A stretch of DNA of 64,000 bases from Vibrio caribbeanicus ATCC BAA-2122 (GCF_000165125.1 NZ_AEIU01000069.1:124001-188000), one strand, 5' to 3'. Shown: positions 47,426 through 56,922, counted from the stretch's first letter. Notes: a model not told the origin generated them from the sequence alone. Program-made: numbers and translations.

Positions 47426-48760
47426 CTATACCACAGTTTCACACTCAATTGCTCGAATGAGTGATTGATAGGCGAGCCAAGATGAGACACCAGCGAGAAT
47501 ATTGCCAAAAAAAGCGCCCCAAAATATACCAACGATTCCGGAAAAATACTGTCCTACCCATAAACACGGCAAGAAAAACACAAACAGGCGCAAGATAGAG
47601 ATCATGAGCGCATAATAAGATCTTCCAAGAGCATTGAACGTCGATACCATGATCATACAGATTCCTAATGGGCCCAAGCTAAAAGGAACAATGCTTAAGT
47701 GCAAATGCAAAATACTTTCAACAGCCGAATCACTGGTCATTAATGGCGTTAAGTATTGTGATGCAAAAAGCGATAAACAGGCAATACCGAATTGAAGTAA
47801 TAAAACAAATTTACATGCCATTTCAACCAGTTTACGAATCTCTGTGTATTTTTTTGCTCCCAGTAATTTTCCGATCATAGGAGGAAGTGACATTGTGAGA
47901 GCAAGAACCGCGATAATAACAAAGAACTCGAAGCGGGAGCCGAGAGCCCATGCTGCAACTGCTGCTGTTCCAAATCCAGCAATTAGTTTGGTGGCGAGCA
48001 TTGATGATAGCGGAGGTAGAAGCTGGCTTACCATGGCTGGTCCCATGATGCTTATTAAAGAGCGCACACTTTGTAATAGATTCAGTGTTTGCCAATTAAA
48101 TGTTACCCATTGTCGCGTGACTAATTTGGGCGATATCATAATGATACCAATGATAAAAGAGATAATAGTTGCTATTGCAGCACCATTAATCCCCATATCA
48201 AGGGTAAAGATAAAAATAGGGTCTAAAACTAAATTCGTGAGACTTGTTGTGACCATGATACTTCCCGGTAGCAGTGTGTTACCGTTTGCACGGGAAATGC
48301 TGTAGAGGAAATACAAAATAGCACCAACCCAAGCGCTGAATAGCCAATATAACCAGTAGGTATCAACAATAATAAATACTTCCTGAGGGGCATTGAGTAA
48401 ATCAAGAAGTAGCGTTCGGGATAAGTAGAGAAGCAGACCAAATACACCGACACCCAGAGCGCCCATCACCAGGACTAATCCTCCAAGTTGTTTAGCGAAA
48501 AATACTTTTCCGGCACCAAGTGCCTTTGCAATCACAGCAGTGGTTGCTATTCCCAAACCAACTTGGACACCGATGAGAATCATTTGGATTGGTAGTGTGA
48601 AGCCCTGAGTTGCCAAAGGTAGTACACCAAGTTGTCCAATAAATGCGCTGTCAACTAATTGAAAACTCATCATAGAGAACATGCCAAACATCATTGGCCA
48701 TGTCATGTTAAATAGTTGTTTACCCAAAGATAAGGGTGGTGTTTTGTCATGTGTATTCAT
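47426..48760 (-). CDS. MATE-family efflux transporter
   Basis: The 444-residue protein has twelve membrane helices in two MATE halves, with the opening LFNMTWPMMFGMFSMMSFQLVDSAFIGQLG typical of the family. It exports cationic compounds in exchange for Na+ or H+. It is the first of a likely three-gene run with the EamA and glutaredoxin-like genes. Confidence 0.9.
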   Translation of the reverse strand: MNTHDKTPPLSLGKQLFNMTWPMMFGMFSMMSFQLVDSAFIGQLGVLPLATQGFTLPIQMILIGVQVGLGIATTAVIAKALGAGKVFFAKQLGGLVLVMGALGVGVFGLLLYLSRTLLLDLLNAPQEVFIIVDTYWLYWLFSAWVGAILYFLYSISRANGNTLLPGSIMVTTSLTNLVLDPIFIFTLDMGINGAAIATIISFIIGIIMISPKLVTRQWVTFNWQTLNLLQSVRSLISIMGPAMVSQLLPPLSSMLATKLIAGFGTAAVAAWALGSRFEFFVIIAVLALTMSLPPMIGKLLGAKKYTEIRKLVEMACKFVLLLQFGIACLSLFASQYLTPLMTSDSAVESILHLHLSIVPFSLGPLGICMIMVSTFNALGRSYYALMISILRLFVFFLPCLWVGQYFSGIVGIFWGAFFGNILAGVSSWLAYQSLIRAIECETVV

Positions 48761-48895
48761 ATTGTGAGCTTGAATGAACGGTTAGACGTCGTTCGAAGAG
48801 GTTTGTAGGGGCAGCTACGGTTTCCTTTTCACTACGTTCGGTACCAATGCTGTGCCTACATAGAATGCGCAGCGCTTTCGTCTGGAGAGCGAGGT
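48761..48895. other. Short intergenic region with GC-rich hairpin
   Basis: The gap between the HAD gene end and the MATE gene start includes GAGCGAG-N5-CTCGCTC near 48886-48904, overlapping the end of the HAD gene. There is no T run. It may slow transcription out of the HAD gene. Confidence 0.35.
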
Positions 48896-49528
48896 TTAGC
48901 TCGCTCGGCTCGTCTCAGAGTAATAATGTGTATCAAAGAGTTGTTCGATATCGTGAAGGTGCTCAACAACGAGTGATGCTGACGAACTATACAACTTTTC
49001 CTCACCATGTGTCACTAGGCAAGAGGGCATTGAAGCATTGAACGCAGCCTGGAGGTCGTAGATATAATCACCAACATATAAAATCTGGTGTGTTTTGAGA
49101 TTCCATTGCTGTGCTAAAGAGAACAGTGAGTCAGGAGCTGGTTTTGGTGGAAAATGCTCTCTACTGATAATTGTGGGAATGTTAAGCTTGTTGTGCTCTG
49201 CTTTGGTTTTTGCTGCTTGCTCGCAGTTCCTAGTTATTATCGCCGTTTTCATGTTGTTGCTATGAATAAACTGGATCAGTGAGTGACAGCCGGGCAAGGT
49301 ATCTGAATGACGCGCATCTTCGATCTCGTGTTCAAGTATTAGTTTATTTGCAAGCAGTTTACGCTCGTCGCACTTGAGTTGCTCTACATAACTCAGTACA
49401 TCATCGTCATGAGAACAGCCGATCTGTTTTCTGAGCTCAGTGAAGTCAATGTCAGACGTTACCAAAGTGTTGTCCAAGTCAAAGACGATCGCTTTGATCT
49501 GCTCAATGTTAAATGTAATGAATGACAT
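48896..49528 (-). CDS. HAD-superfamily phosphatase
   Basis: The 210-residue protein has the HAD motif I VFDLDNTLVTSD, motif II with IITRN, and motif III/IV KPAPDSLF and YVGDYIYDLQAA. It is of the phosphoglycolate-phosphatase-like group; the substrate is unknown. AAGGAAG lies eight bases upstream of the ATG. It follows the membrane-anchored glutaredoxin by 14 bp, in the same operon. Confidence 0.88.
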   Translation of the reverse strand: MSFITFNIEQIKAIVFDLDNTLVTSDIDFTELRKQIGCSHDDDVLSYVEQLKCDERKLLANKLILEHEIEDARHSDTLPGCHSLIQFIHSNNMKTAIITRNCEQAAKTKAEHNKLNIPTIISREHFPPKPAPDSLFSLAQQWNLKTHQILYVGDYIYDLQAAFNASMPSCLVTHGEEKLYSSSASLVVEHLHDIEQLFDTHYYSETSRAS

Positions 49529-49542
49529 AGACTGCTTCCTTT

Positions 49543-49902
49543 CTAGGCGAATTCTTTTTCCAAGTAGTTAACAATGTCAGATGACTCATACATCCATGTC
49601 ACTTGACCTTCTTTCTCTATTTTTAGACAAGGCACTTTGATTTTACCACCACCTTGTTCCAATTCATCGCGGTGAGTTGGGTTGTTTTTTGCGTCACGTA
49701 ACTCTATTTTGATCGATTGACGTTTCATTGCTCGGCGAACTTTGACACAAAATGGACAAGCTTCGAACTGGTACAATGTCATTGTTGCGGCTTTGCGATC
49801 CAACTTGGCTTGCTCGCTTTCGGAACGTTTGACGCCCTTTGGGGAGAACACAAAATTAAGAACAAGTATTAGGCGCCCAAGTAGCCAACGAATAACTTTC
49901 AT
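49543..49902 (-). CDS. Membrane-anchored glutaredoxin-like protein
   Basis: The 119-residue protein has an N-terminal hydrophobic segment (4-19), a charged linker, then a glutaredoxin domain with CPFC at 49-52 and the cis-Pro motif KVPCLKI. The domain ends with the glutathione-transferase-like YESSDIVNYLEKEF. The anchor and basic linker place the domain at the cytoplasmic face of the membrane. It starts 73 bp after the norR stop. Confidence 0.82.
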   Translation of the reverse strand: MKVIRWLLGRLILVLNFVFSPKGVKRSESEQAKLDRKAATMTLYQFEACPFCVKVRRAMKRQSIKIELRDAKNNPTHRDELEQGGGKIKVPCLKIEKEGQVTWMYESSDIVNYLEKEFA

Positions 49903-49974
49903 AATATTCCTGCACTGATTGATTTTTTAGTTTAAAAATACGCATTCTAACTGAGATGTGATCATTGTAAAAAC

Positions 49975-51570
49975 TTAACTAATGCTAAGTTGGTGTTTTT
50001 TACTCACTTCAATACCCAGCCTTTTTGCAAGTCGCGTAAGATTGGCTCGATCTGTTTTCAATTCGCGAGCCGCTTTTGCCCAGTTGAAGTTAGCTTGGGT
50101 TAAAGAGTGGATAATGATCTGCCTTTGGTATTCTTCAGTCGATTCTTTGAGCCCGAGGTTATTGTGAGTAACACTGACCGTGGTGCTTGAAGCGGTAGGT
50201 TCTTCGACCGTGTCATGTTTGCTAGAGATGGGGCGCAGTTCTCCAAGATCTTCGGTTGATACGACGATGAGTTTATTTTGAGCACATCGTGCCCGCGCTT
50301 TGAGTGCAGCGCGATTAATAACGTGTTCAAGTTCGCGTACATTGCCCGGCCAATTGTAAAGTGAAAGCAACTTTTGCGCGGGGCTATTCAACTTTATTTG
50401 GACAATGCCCAGTTTACGCCTTGCATGTTCAAGAAAATAACCTGAGAGTAAGAGGATATCGTCTTCCCTATCACGCAGCGCAGGAACTGTAATTGGATAG
50501 ACACTTAACCTGTGATACAAGTCTGAGCGAAAACGGCCCTCATTCACTTCTTCTTTGAGGTCTCGGTTGGTTGCCGCCAGTACTCTCACATCGATATTTT
50601 CAACATTGTCTTGGCCTACAGGTTGTATTTCATTGTTCTGAAGCGCTCTTAAAATTTTACTTTGAGCGGCAAGAGGCAATTCGCCAATTTCGTCCAAAAA
50701 AAGAGTGCCTCCATTGGCCAACGCAAACTTACCTGAACGAGTTTTTTCTGCTCCGGTGAAAGCGCCTTTAACATGGCCGAAAAGTTCACTCTCAACAAGG
50801 TTCTCAGGAATAGCAGCACAGTTTACATACACAAGCGGCTGTTTCTTGCGCGGTGAAAGGTGGTGGATACTCCTTGCAACCAGTTCTTTACCAACGCCTG
50901 TTTCGCCATTGATCAATATATTGAAGTTTGACGGAGCAACAACTTCGAGATCCGCTTTGAGTGTTTTCATCGCAGTGCTATCACCCACCATTTCAGCACC
51001 GTCTCTATCCCAAGCTTCTTCGTTAAGTTCCTCGAAGCGTTGTTGGATCTGTTTTGCTTGATGCTCAAGCTGGCTGACTGTCATTGCGACTTTAAGGGTT
51101 GACGCTGCGATGGCAGCAAGTGCATCCAAGCTTCTATTTGGGATTGCATCAAAGGCGCCCGGAGTAAGGCTGTCCAATGTCAGTATTCCCAGCAACTTGT
51201 CGGAATATATCAGTGGTAGACCCATGCACGAGTGCATAGGTAGGTCACCTTCATGATCCACAAGTAAGTTATCAAACGGGTCAGGGAGATCACAGTGGTC
51301 GTCAAACTTAACTGCGGTCTTGGAGCGGCAAATTTCAACGAAGCGCGGATGGTCATCAATTTTAAAACGCCTACCTAATGTATCTCTTGTCAGGCCTTGG
51401 ATAGCAATTGGGTTGAGTGTGTCGCCATGAAGAGAGAGCAAAGCGACAGAGTCACAATGAATGGCTTTGCGAATAACATCAATGAGATGGTTGAAGCGAT
51501 CTTGGTCACTAGTGCCACTTGCTAACCCTATTGTCATGTCTGTTAGGGTCGTGATCGAAATGTCTTTCAT
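49975..51570 (-). CDS. norR: Nitric oxide-responsive sigma-54 activator NorR
   Basis: The 531-residue protein has an N-terminal GAF domain (about 1-170) that holds a non-heme iron NO sensor in the family, a AAA+ domain with Walker A GETGVGKE at 222-229 and the sigma-54 contact loop GAFTGA at 269-274, and a C-terminal Fis-type helix-turn-helix (WAKAARELKTDRANLTRLAKRLG). It activates sigma-54 promoters when NO is present. It is divergent from hmp, with matching GT-N7-AC sites in between. Confidence 0.95.
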   Translation of the reverse strand: MKDISITTLTDMTIGLASGTSDQDRFNHLIDVIRKAIHCDSVALLSLHGDTLNPIAIQGLTRDTLGRRFKIDDHPRFVEICRSKTAVKFDDHCDLPDPFDNLLVDHEGDLPMHSCMGLPLIYSDKLLGILTLDSLTPGAFDAIPNRSLDALAAIAASTLKVAMTVSQLEHQAKQIQQRFEELNEEAWDRDGAEMVGDSTAMKTLKADLEVVAPSNFNILINGETGVGKELVARSIHHLSPRKKQPLVYVNCAAIPENLVESELFGHVKGAFTGAEKTRSGKFALANGGTLFLDEIGELPLAAQSKILRALQNNEIQPVGQDNVENIDVRVLAATNRDLKEEVNEGRFRSDLYHRLSVYPITVPALRDREDDILLLSGYFLEHARRKLGIVQIKLNSPAQKLLSLYNWPGNVRELEHVINRAALKARARCAQNKLIVVSTEDLGELRPISSKHDTVEEPTASSTTVSVTHNNLGLKESTEEYQRQIIIHSLTQANFNWAKAARELKTDRANLTRLAKRLGIEVSKKHQLSIS

Positions 51571-51646
51571 AATAATCCCATTGAGTATCGCTTGGTTTTG
51601 ATATGTTACGTAACAACTAAAACATAGATAATAGGATAATGCAACC

Positions 51647-51671
51647 TAAGAGAGTCAATATGACTCTCTTA
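51647..51671. promoter_or_regulatory. NorR-type enhancer site 1
   Basis: A perfect 11-bp inverted repeat (TAAGAGAGTCA and complement, three-base centre ATA) contains GTCAATATGAC, an exact GT-N7-AC. It lies about 80 bp upstream of the hmp sigma-54 promoter. Confidence 0.8.
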
Positions 51672-51678
51672 TTTTTGT

Positions 51679-51689
51679 GTGTAAATGAC
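51679..51689. promoter_or_regulatory. NorR-type enhancer site 2
   Basis: GTGTAAATGAC is a second GT-N7-AC. Its GT lies 25 bp from the GT of site 1, and the right half ATGAC is identical to that of site 1. Confidence 0.65.
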
Positions 51690-51742
51690 TCTTATTTAAA
51701 GAAAAATAGGTTAGAAACCAAGTTTTTAGTGGGATGTTGGAT

Positions 51743-51759
51743 TTGGCATGTTTCGTGCT
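51743..51759 (+). promoter_or_regulatory. Sigma-54 promoter of hmp
   Basis: TTGGCATGTTTCGTGCT has GG at 51745-51746 and GC at 51757-51758 with ten bases between, the invariant sigma-54 spacing. Transcription would begin about 51770, 33 bases before the hmp start. Confidence 0.8.
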
Positions 51760-51802
51760 CTGTTGGAAAGAAAGCAATGACTAAACTACGAGAGAAGACA
51801 CA

Positions 51803-52978
51803 ATGCTGAACAATCATCATATCGAAGTTGTAAAACAAACTATTCCCATTCTTGAGTCTGCTGGCCCTGAACTAACAAAACACTTCTATCAAAGGATGTT
51901 CAATCATAACCCCGAGCTCAAAGATATTTTCAACATGACCCACCAACAAACGGGTAATCAAGCCTTAGCTCTTTTTGAAGCCATCGCCGCTTACGCTAAG
52001 AACATTGAGAACTTAGAAGCATTGACGACGGCTGTTGAGCGGATCGCACATAAACACACAAGCTTTAATATTCAGCCAGATCACTATCAAATTGTGGGAC
52101 ACCATTTAATCGAAACATTAAGAGAACTTGCGACTGAGCAATTTACCCAACAAGTTGAAGAAGCATGGACTGCTGCCTATTTATTCCTAGCTCAAATCTT
52201 CATCGATAGAGAGGGTGAGCTGTATCTAAAAAGTAAGCATGCTGTTGGTGGTTGGCAGAATGCGAGACGCTTTATTGTTCAGGGGAAAAAAATTGAATCT
52301 GAGCTTGTTAAGAGCTTTGTTCTAGTACCTGAAGACGGCGGGGATGTGATTGACTATCTTCCGGGTCAATATGTTGGTATTGAAGTTAAGCCCTCTCAAT
52401 CTGATTACAATGAAATCCGACAGTATTCTCTATCTCAAAAGCCGAATGGAAGAGACTATAGAATTTCGGTGAAAAGAGAAGTCGGTGAATACCAAGGTCT
52501 GGTTTCAAACTATCTGCATGACGAAGTACATGTTGGTGACGTAGTTAAGCTTTACCCGCCAGCGGGCGATTTCTTCTATACCGAGAAAAATAAGCCAGTA
52601 GTTCTTATTTCTGCAGGTGTTGGGGCGACGCCGATCCAATCAATGATGCAAACTCTCGCAACTCAAAACAAACAAGATGTGACAGTGTTGTACGCTTGCA
52701 ATAATGCTGAGCAACATACCTTTAAAGAGGAAACCCGAGAAATTGTTTCCGAGAACAATTGGAAACAGTTTACTTGGTATTTCCAAGAGTCTACTGCAGA
52801 CTTTAAGGGGGCACTGAACCTTAATTTGGTTGCTAATGAGATTGCACTTAATGAGGCTGATTATTATATGTGTGGTCCTGTTGGTTTTATGGAAGCTGTC
52901 GTCAAGCAGTTAGAGAGCCACGGAGTTTCCAGAGACAGAATACATTATGAGGTGTTTGGACCACATGCCTATTTATAA
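51803..52978 (+). CDS. hmp: Flavohemoprotein, nitric oxide dioxygenase
   Basis: The 391-residue protein has an N-terminal globin (1-140) with distal Tyr29 and Gln53 and proximal His85 (IAHKHTSF), an FAD domain with IRQYSLSQ, and an NAD domain with ISAGVGATPIQSM. It converts NO to nitrate with O2 and NAD(P)H. It is divergent from norR and has its own sigma-54 promoter with two upstream NorR-type sites. AGAGAAG precedes the ATG. Confidence 0.96.
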   Translation: MLNNHHIEVVKQTIPILESAGPELTKHFYQRMFNHNPELKDIFNMTHQQTGNQALALFEAIAAYAKNIENLEALTTAVERIAHKHTSFNIQPDHYQIVGHHLIETLRELATEQFTQQVEEAWTAAYLFLAQIFIDREGELYLKSKHAVGGWQNARRFIVQGKKIESELVKSFVLVPEDGGDVIDYLPGQYVGIEVKPSQSDYNEIRQYSLSQKPNGRDYRISVKREVGEYQGLVSNYLHDEVHVGDVVKLYPPAGDFFYTEKNKPVVLISAGVGATPIQSMMQTLATQNKQDVTVLYACNNAEQHTFKEETREIVSENNWKQFTWYFQESTADFKGALNLNLVANEIALNEADYYMCGPVGFMEAVVKQLESHGVSRDRIHYEVFGPHAYL

Positions 52979-52991
52979 TTGAACAGATCAA

Positions 52992-53546
52992 TTAACACGT
53001 TGATCTGTTGGTGAATATGCATTTTAACTGTTGAACCAAGCGAATTATTAGAGAGCACTGTTTTGGTGCTCTCTCTTTTCCCAAATAAAAGCTTTTGAGA
53101 AATTGGCAGCGATATTGGTCAACATCTAGATTGTCTAGCTGCGAAATAAGCTGCGCTGTTTGTTGGGCGTATTCATTCGCCAAGCTAAAATCTAATTGGC
53201 AGTAGCCTTGTAGGTAAAGCCACAGGTGTGTTTCAAACACAAGTTGGCGCACATCGGACTGGTTAAATTTAGTTGCGTATTTTTCCCCGACGCTATCTAC
53301 CAAAACCTCTTGCATTGCTTGCCTCGATTGTAAACTCTCGGATATGAGTTGCATTGAGGTGATATGTGCCTTAGTGGTCACACCTAGTAGGCAGTCTAAC
53401 TCTGAACCATCTCCTTTCGCCTGCTGAGCTTTTTTATAAAGGGTGTGGTAATTAGCTACAAAGTGACGCCATTCTTGCGTTAATGTTTGGATAGATGGGT
53501 TCGTATTAGCACTTATCTTTTCGAGTGTGTGTTCTATGTCAGACAT
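52992..53546 (-). CDS. Unknown helical protein downstream of yaeQ
   Basis: The 184-residue protein is largely alpha-helical, with no signal peptide or membrane segment, and ends in a Cys (NRSTC). I do not recognise the family. The ATG at 53546 overlaps the yaeQ stop by eight bases, so the two are translationally coupled. The frame is open further upstream to 53615 inside yaeQ. Confidence 0.65.
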   Translation of the reverse strand: MSDIEHTLEKISANTNPSIQTLTQEWRHFVANYHTLYKKAQQAKGDGSELDCLLGVTTKAHITSMQLISESLQSRQAMQEVLVDSVGEKYATKFNQSDVRQLVFETHLWLYLQGYCQLDFSLANEYAQQTAQLISQLDNLDVDQYRCQFLKSFYLGKERAPKQCSLIIRLVQQLKCIFTNRSTC

Positions 53547-54078
53547 GAGAGTGTAAGTTCTCAAGTGAGATTTCAAAAGAGCCTTTCTCTGAGTCGACAT
53601 ACACACTTTCATCACTGATCATGACCGAGAGATCCATGCTACGTTCGACGACTTGAGATAGTGCTTCGATACCACTATGTCCAAAACGATAAATATTGGC
53701 GTCGTATTGGTGTACTTTATTCTTAACTTGATCCCACCATACTTCAGACTTGCTGTTAAATGTGAAAACATCGACTCTATCAGCAACGCGACAGGCTTTC
53801 TTGATTCGGTCAAGTGAGGGCTCACCAATATCTACCCATAGCCGGATTTGTTGGTCGAGAGACTTTACCCATAAATCAGGCTCTTCTGTTGTTGAGAGGC
53901 CCTTGGTTAAAGCGAGCTCAGGCTGCCAATGAAAACAGAGTGCCAGTACACGGGCCATCATTCTATCAACCGTTTCTGATGGATGTTGGGCGATAGTAAT
54001 TTGCCCTGCGTCATAGATATCACGATTGGTATCTGACAATGAGATTCTGAATTTATGTATCGTCGGTTTAAGAGCCAT
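53539..54078 (-). CDS. yaeQ: YaeQ family protein
   Basis: The 179-residue protein matches the YaeQ pattern from the start (ALKPTIHKFRISLSDTNRDIY, QHPSETVDRMMARVLALCFHW, EPDLWVKSLDQQIRLWVDIGEP, VFTFNSKSEVWW). YaeQ has a PD-(D/E)XK nuclease-like fold; its cellular role is unsettled. It is the first of a two-gene unit with the unknown helical protein. Confidence 0.9.
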   Translation of the reverse strand: MALKPTIHKFRISLSDTNRDIYDAGQITIAQHPSETVDRMMARVLALCFHWQPELALTKGLSTTEEPDLWVKSLDQQIRLWVDIGEPSLDRIKKACRVADRVDVFTFNSKSEVWWDQVKNKVHQYDANIYRFGHSGIEALSQVVERSMDLSVMISDESVYVDSEKGSFEISLENLHSHV

Positions 54079-54299
54079 GTAAAGAATATTCCGTTTTCAG
54101 TCGTTAACTTGAAATAGCATTAATTATGCCATAATAGCAGCAAGTGAAGAGGGGCGTACATGTTTCTGACGTCTTGATGTTCATTCTAAAAGAGCAGTCT
54201 CAAACTTATCGATTGATAGCCTTTACTACGCAGACTTGATTGCGAGCGATCTAAAAACATTGAAACTGTTCTTATCGAGAATTTGACACATTCAGAGAG

Positions 54300-54337
54300 G
54301 GGGTTTGATACCCAAGTATTGGGGGATATCAAACCCT
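54300..54337 (-). terminator. Stem-loop after the glycerophosphodiesterase gene
   Basis: GGGTTTGATA at 54301-54310 pairs exactly with TATCAAACCC at 54327-54336, with CCC/GGG able to pair inside. There is no T run on the minus strand. It starts 14 bases after the stop. Confidence 0.55.
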
Positions 54338-54349
54338 AAGATATTGATG

Positions 54350-55561
54350 TTAAATATTCATGCAATTCGCATAGTAGGTTACGGTAGAAGGCCAGTCACT
54401 AAAGACTCCAATCACGCCGACATCTTGAGCAAGAACGTCAAGAACTCTCATCATATCGCCGTCTTTTTTGATTTGATCGGTTACAGTTTGGTAGTACCAA
54501 CCACCTCCTTGTGCAAGTGGTCCAGAGCGTTCAAGGGTCCAAGCAATGATGTCAAGCTTGGCTTGTTTAGCAAGTTTTGCATACTCAGATTGAACGATAT
54601 TATTTTCTTTATCCAATTGGAGTAATGCGTAGATAGGAGGTGCGATTATTTTTACCCCCTGATTTGAGAGTGTTTTCATATTATCGAGCGTGGCTGTGAA
54701 GTCCTTTTGCTCATAGACACGATTGTCGAGAAAGACAGCTTGCTGAGCAAATAGAGGTTCATTCTTTACCCAATATTTTATATCTTCAAGATTGAAAGAC
54801 TGCACAAATGTCTCTTTGGGAGAGAATCCCGCTTGTTTTAGCTCGTCAATTAATTTCTGCGCATACTTCTCTTGACTAAAGTCACCATAAGGCATGGGAA
54901 CTTTTGCAGATTTTAGCTCAGGCGTTGCTTTGACTCCGTATTGTTTGAAGAGAGCGGCACTCTCAGCGTGAGTCATGAGTGTACCCGTTTGAGAGTAAAG
55001 GTCCGTTCGCCATTCTGGGGTACCTTGCATGTACTCTTCAACAGTTTTGGCCTTAGGATTAGCGCCGTCCATTTTTCCCTTGAGTGTTCTAAACTCGGCG
55101 AGAGTAAAATCAGAGGTGCGACACTCTACTTTTGCATCTTGACCTGTTTTAGGGTCGGCAGGTGTAAACGGGATAGAACATTTTTTGGCCAGCTCCGGGT
55201 GGGCAAGCACATCTGTGGTGGTATGAAGGTCGCTTTGTGAATGACGGCACACTAGCTGTTTGTCTTTAGTAAAGGTAACGTCACATTCCAATACACCGGC
55301 TCCCATGGCAATTGCAGCAAGATAAGACTCTTTGGTGTGCTCTGGAAATTGCATCGCCGCTCCGCGATGGCCAATTGAAAAATCACTGCGATAGAATGGG
55401 CCTGAGCTGCAGCTGTGGAGTTTCTCTTTCAGAGGACTGTCTTGCATATCATCGATAAGATAAAGGGGACGTGGCCCCAATTGAGCAGGTTGTTCTTTTG
55501 CCACTGCGATGGGGCTAACGGCTATCAGAACAGCAATGCCACTCATTAATATTGACTTCAT
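54350..55561 (-). CDS. Periplasmic glycerophosphodiester phosphodiesterase (GDPD family)
   Basis: The 403-residue product has a signal peptide (cut after IAVAKE region) and a GDPD TIM barrel. The catalytic signatures are [14 protein letters not shown] (His and Arg), [10 protein letters not shown] (Glu and Asp metal ligands) and RHSQSDL (second His). It releases glycerol 3-phosphate from glycerophosphodiesters. GGAG lies six bases before the ATG at 55561; the frame is open to 55636. The insert between residues 110 and 200 is longer than in minimal GDPDs. Confidence 0.88.
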   Translation of the reverse strand: MKSILMSGIAVLIAVSPIAVAKEQPAQLGPRPLYLIDDMQDSPLKEKLHSCSSGPFYRSDFSIGHRGAAMQFPEHTKESYLAAIAMGAGVLECDVTFTKDKQLVCRHSQSDLHTTTDVLAHPELAKKCSIPFTPADPKTGQDAKVECRTSDFTLAEFRTLKGKMDGANPKAKTVEEYMQGTPEWRTDLYSQTGTLMTHAESAALFKQYGVKATPELKSAKVPMPYGDFSQEKYAQKLIDELKQAGFSPKETFVQSFNLEDIKYWVKNEPLFAQQAVFLDNRVYEQKDFTATLDNMKTLSNQGVKIIAPPIYALLQLDKENNIVQSEYAKLAKQAKLDIIAWTLERSGPLAQGGGWYYQTVTDQIKKDGDMMRVLDVLAQDVGVIGVFSDWPSTVTYYANCMNI

Positions 55562-55867
55562 TAATTTCTCCTTTTGAGTCAGATGTTTTCTTGTCCTTAA
55601 GACTTTTTCACCATGATATAAAACCTTAATCTGCACGATTGATAAAGTAGAGATGACGAGAATTGTGGATAGCGCAGTCGTTTTGTGAGCTTTTAGTTCG
55701 GATGTGTCTTACTGAAGATTTTTCATTGCTTCACAAGAAAGAAGATTTATATAATGAAATCATAAAATTACGGTTAATTTTATGATTATCTTGGCTTAAC
55801 ATTTCCTGACTTTTTTGTGGTGTTGGGCTGGATAAACCCACTATGGAAGAAAATACGAGGGTATAAA

Positions 55868-56290
55868 ATGAAGGTTGTCTTTTTTGAAGAAGTACAGAAT
55901 AAACGAGAAGTGTTAGAAGTGATGTTGCAACTTCGCAGTACCTACGATTTGGATTCGCTTGCCGAACAAATAGAGAAGCAGCAAGCGAAGGGATACCAAT
56001 TGGTATCGGTGCAGTCAGATGCTGGTGTTTTAGCGGTTGCGGGGTTTATCGTTACAGAAAAGTTGGCTTGGGGTAAATCAATTTATATTGATGATTTGGT
56101 AACCAATGAAAATTGCCGTTTTGGAGGTGTTGGCCATTTCTTGATGGAATGGTTTAAAAGCTACGCAAAAGAAAATGGTTACAAGCAAATCCATTTAGAC
56201 TCTAATGTACAAAGATTTGATGCTCATCGCTTTTATTTGCGGCAGGGATTTAACATTGCGAGTCATCATTTTTCATTAGCTGATTTATAA
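55868..56290 (+). CDS. GNAT-family N-acetyltransferase
   Basis: The 140-residue protein has motif A NCRFGGVGHFLMEWFKSYAKENG and the terminal HRFYLRQGFNIASHHF, typical of GNATs. The acetyl-CoA loop reads RFGGVG. GAGGGT precedes the ATG at 55868; the frame is open upstream to 55817. Substrate unknown. A bidirectional terminator separates it from the cold shock gene. Confidence 0.87.
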   Translation: MKVVFFEEVQNKREVLEVMLQLRSTYDLDSLAEQIEKQQAKGYQLVSVQSDAGVLAVAGFIVTEKLAWGKSIYIDDLVTNENCRFGGVGHFLMEWFKSYAKENGYKQIHLDSNVQRFDAHRFYLRQGFNIASHHFSLADL

Positions 56291-56296
56291 AAGTAA

Positions 56297-56336
56297 AATA
56301 GCCAGCATATTGCTGGCTATTGGTAATTTTTCTGGT
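56297..56336. terminator. Bidirectional terminator
   Basis: AATAGCCAGCA and its complement enclose a three-base loop. T-rich tracts follow on both strands, serving the acetyltransferase and the convergent cold shock gene. Confidence 0.85.
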
Positions 56337-56344
56337 AATACAGA

Positions 56345-56554
56345 TTAAACTACTTTGATGTTTTCAGCTTGAGGGCCTTTTTGACCTTGAGATACTACGA
56401 ACTCAACTTTTTGACCTTCAACTAGAGTACGGAAACCGTCGCCAGTAATTGCAGAGAAGTGTGCAAAAACGTCAGGACCGTTTTCTTGTTGAATGAAGCC
56501 GAAACCTTTAGTTTCGTTGAACCATTTTACTGTACCAGTAACAGTGTTAGACAT
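56345..56554 (-). CDS. CspA-family cold shock protein
   Basis: The 69-residue protein is a single cold shock domain with RNP1 KGFGFIQQ (about 16-23) and RNP2 as DVFAHFSAI (Ala replaces the usual Val). It binds single-stranded RNA and acts as an RNA chaperone. AAGGA precedes the ATG. A probable promoter (TTGACT at 56725-56730 and TAGACT at 56703-56708, minus strand, 16-bp spacer) gives a leader of about 140 bases, as in cold-controlled csp genes. Confidence 0.93.
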   Translation of the reverse strand: MSNTVTGTVKWFNETKGFGFIQQENGPDVFAHFSAITGDGFRTLVEGQKVEFVVSQGQKGPQAENIKVV

Positions 56555-56730
56555 AATGTATATCCTTGATAAATCTTGTAAAAGCCATACGGCACCGATA
56601 GCGTGGAAAAGGAGATTGCTATTGCGTACGACGTTACGGTAGACGTTAAAAAATCCAACGAAACGGCGAAAGTAAACAAGAACCGTTTTCTAGCTGACAT
56701 CTAGTCTAAACCTAAGTGCAACTAAGTCAA
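56555..56730 (-). promoter_or_regulatory. Promoter and long 5' leader of the cold shock gene
   Basis: On the minus strand, TTGACT (56725-56730) and TAGACT (56703-56708) form a plausible sigma-70 promoter. The resulting leader of about 140 bases before the ATG is typical of csp mRNAs that fold into temperature-sensitive structures. The start site is inferred and not seen directly. Confidence 0.5.
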
Positions 56731-56922
56731 TAAAAATAAGGTGCTTTGTATACTTTAACACTGTGTTTTCATGAGAAATTTGCGCTAGGTATAGTTTCGA
56801 AAATATTACTGATTTGGCTATAAATAATGTAACATTAATGTCGGCGTGCATAACTGTATGCCTATCAATGAGATATAAAGAAGACTAACAGATTATAATG
56901 AGGCTGATCAGGAGGCCGATAC

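Noticed and set aside
47844-48305. 153-residue plus-strand reading frame
   Set aside because: It lies wholly inside the MATE transporter gene on the other strand, has no ribosome site, and its composition mirrors the membrane gene.
48886-48904. GAGCGAG/CTCGCTC hairpin as a terminator for the HAD gene
   Set aside because: It overlaps the end of the coding region and has no T run on the minus strand.
50705-51061. 118-residue plus-strand reading frame
   Set aside because: It is antisense to the AAA+ domain of norR.
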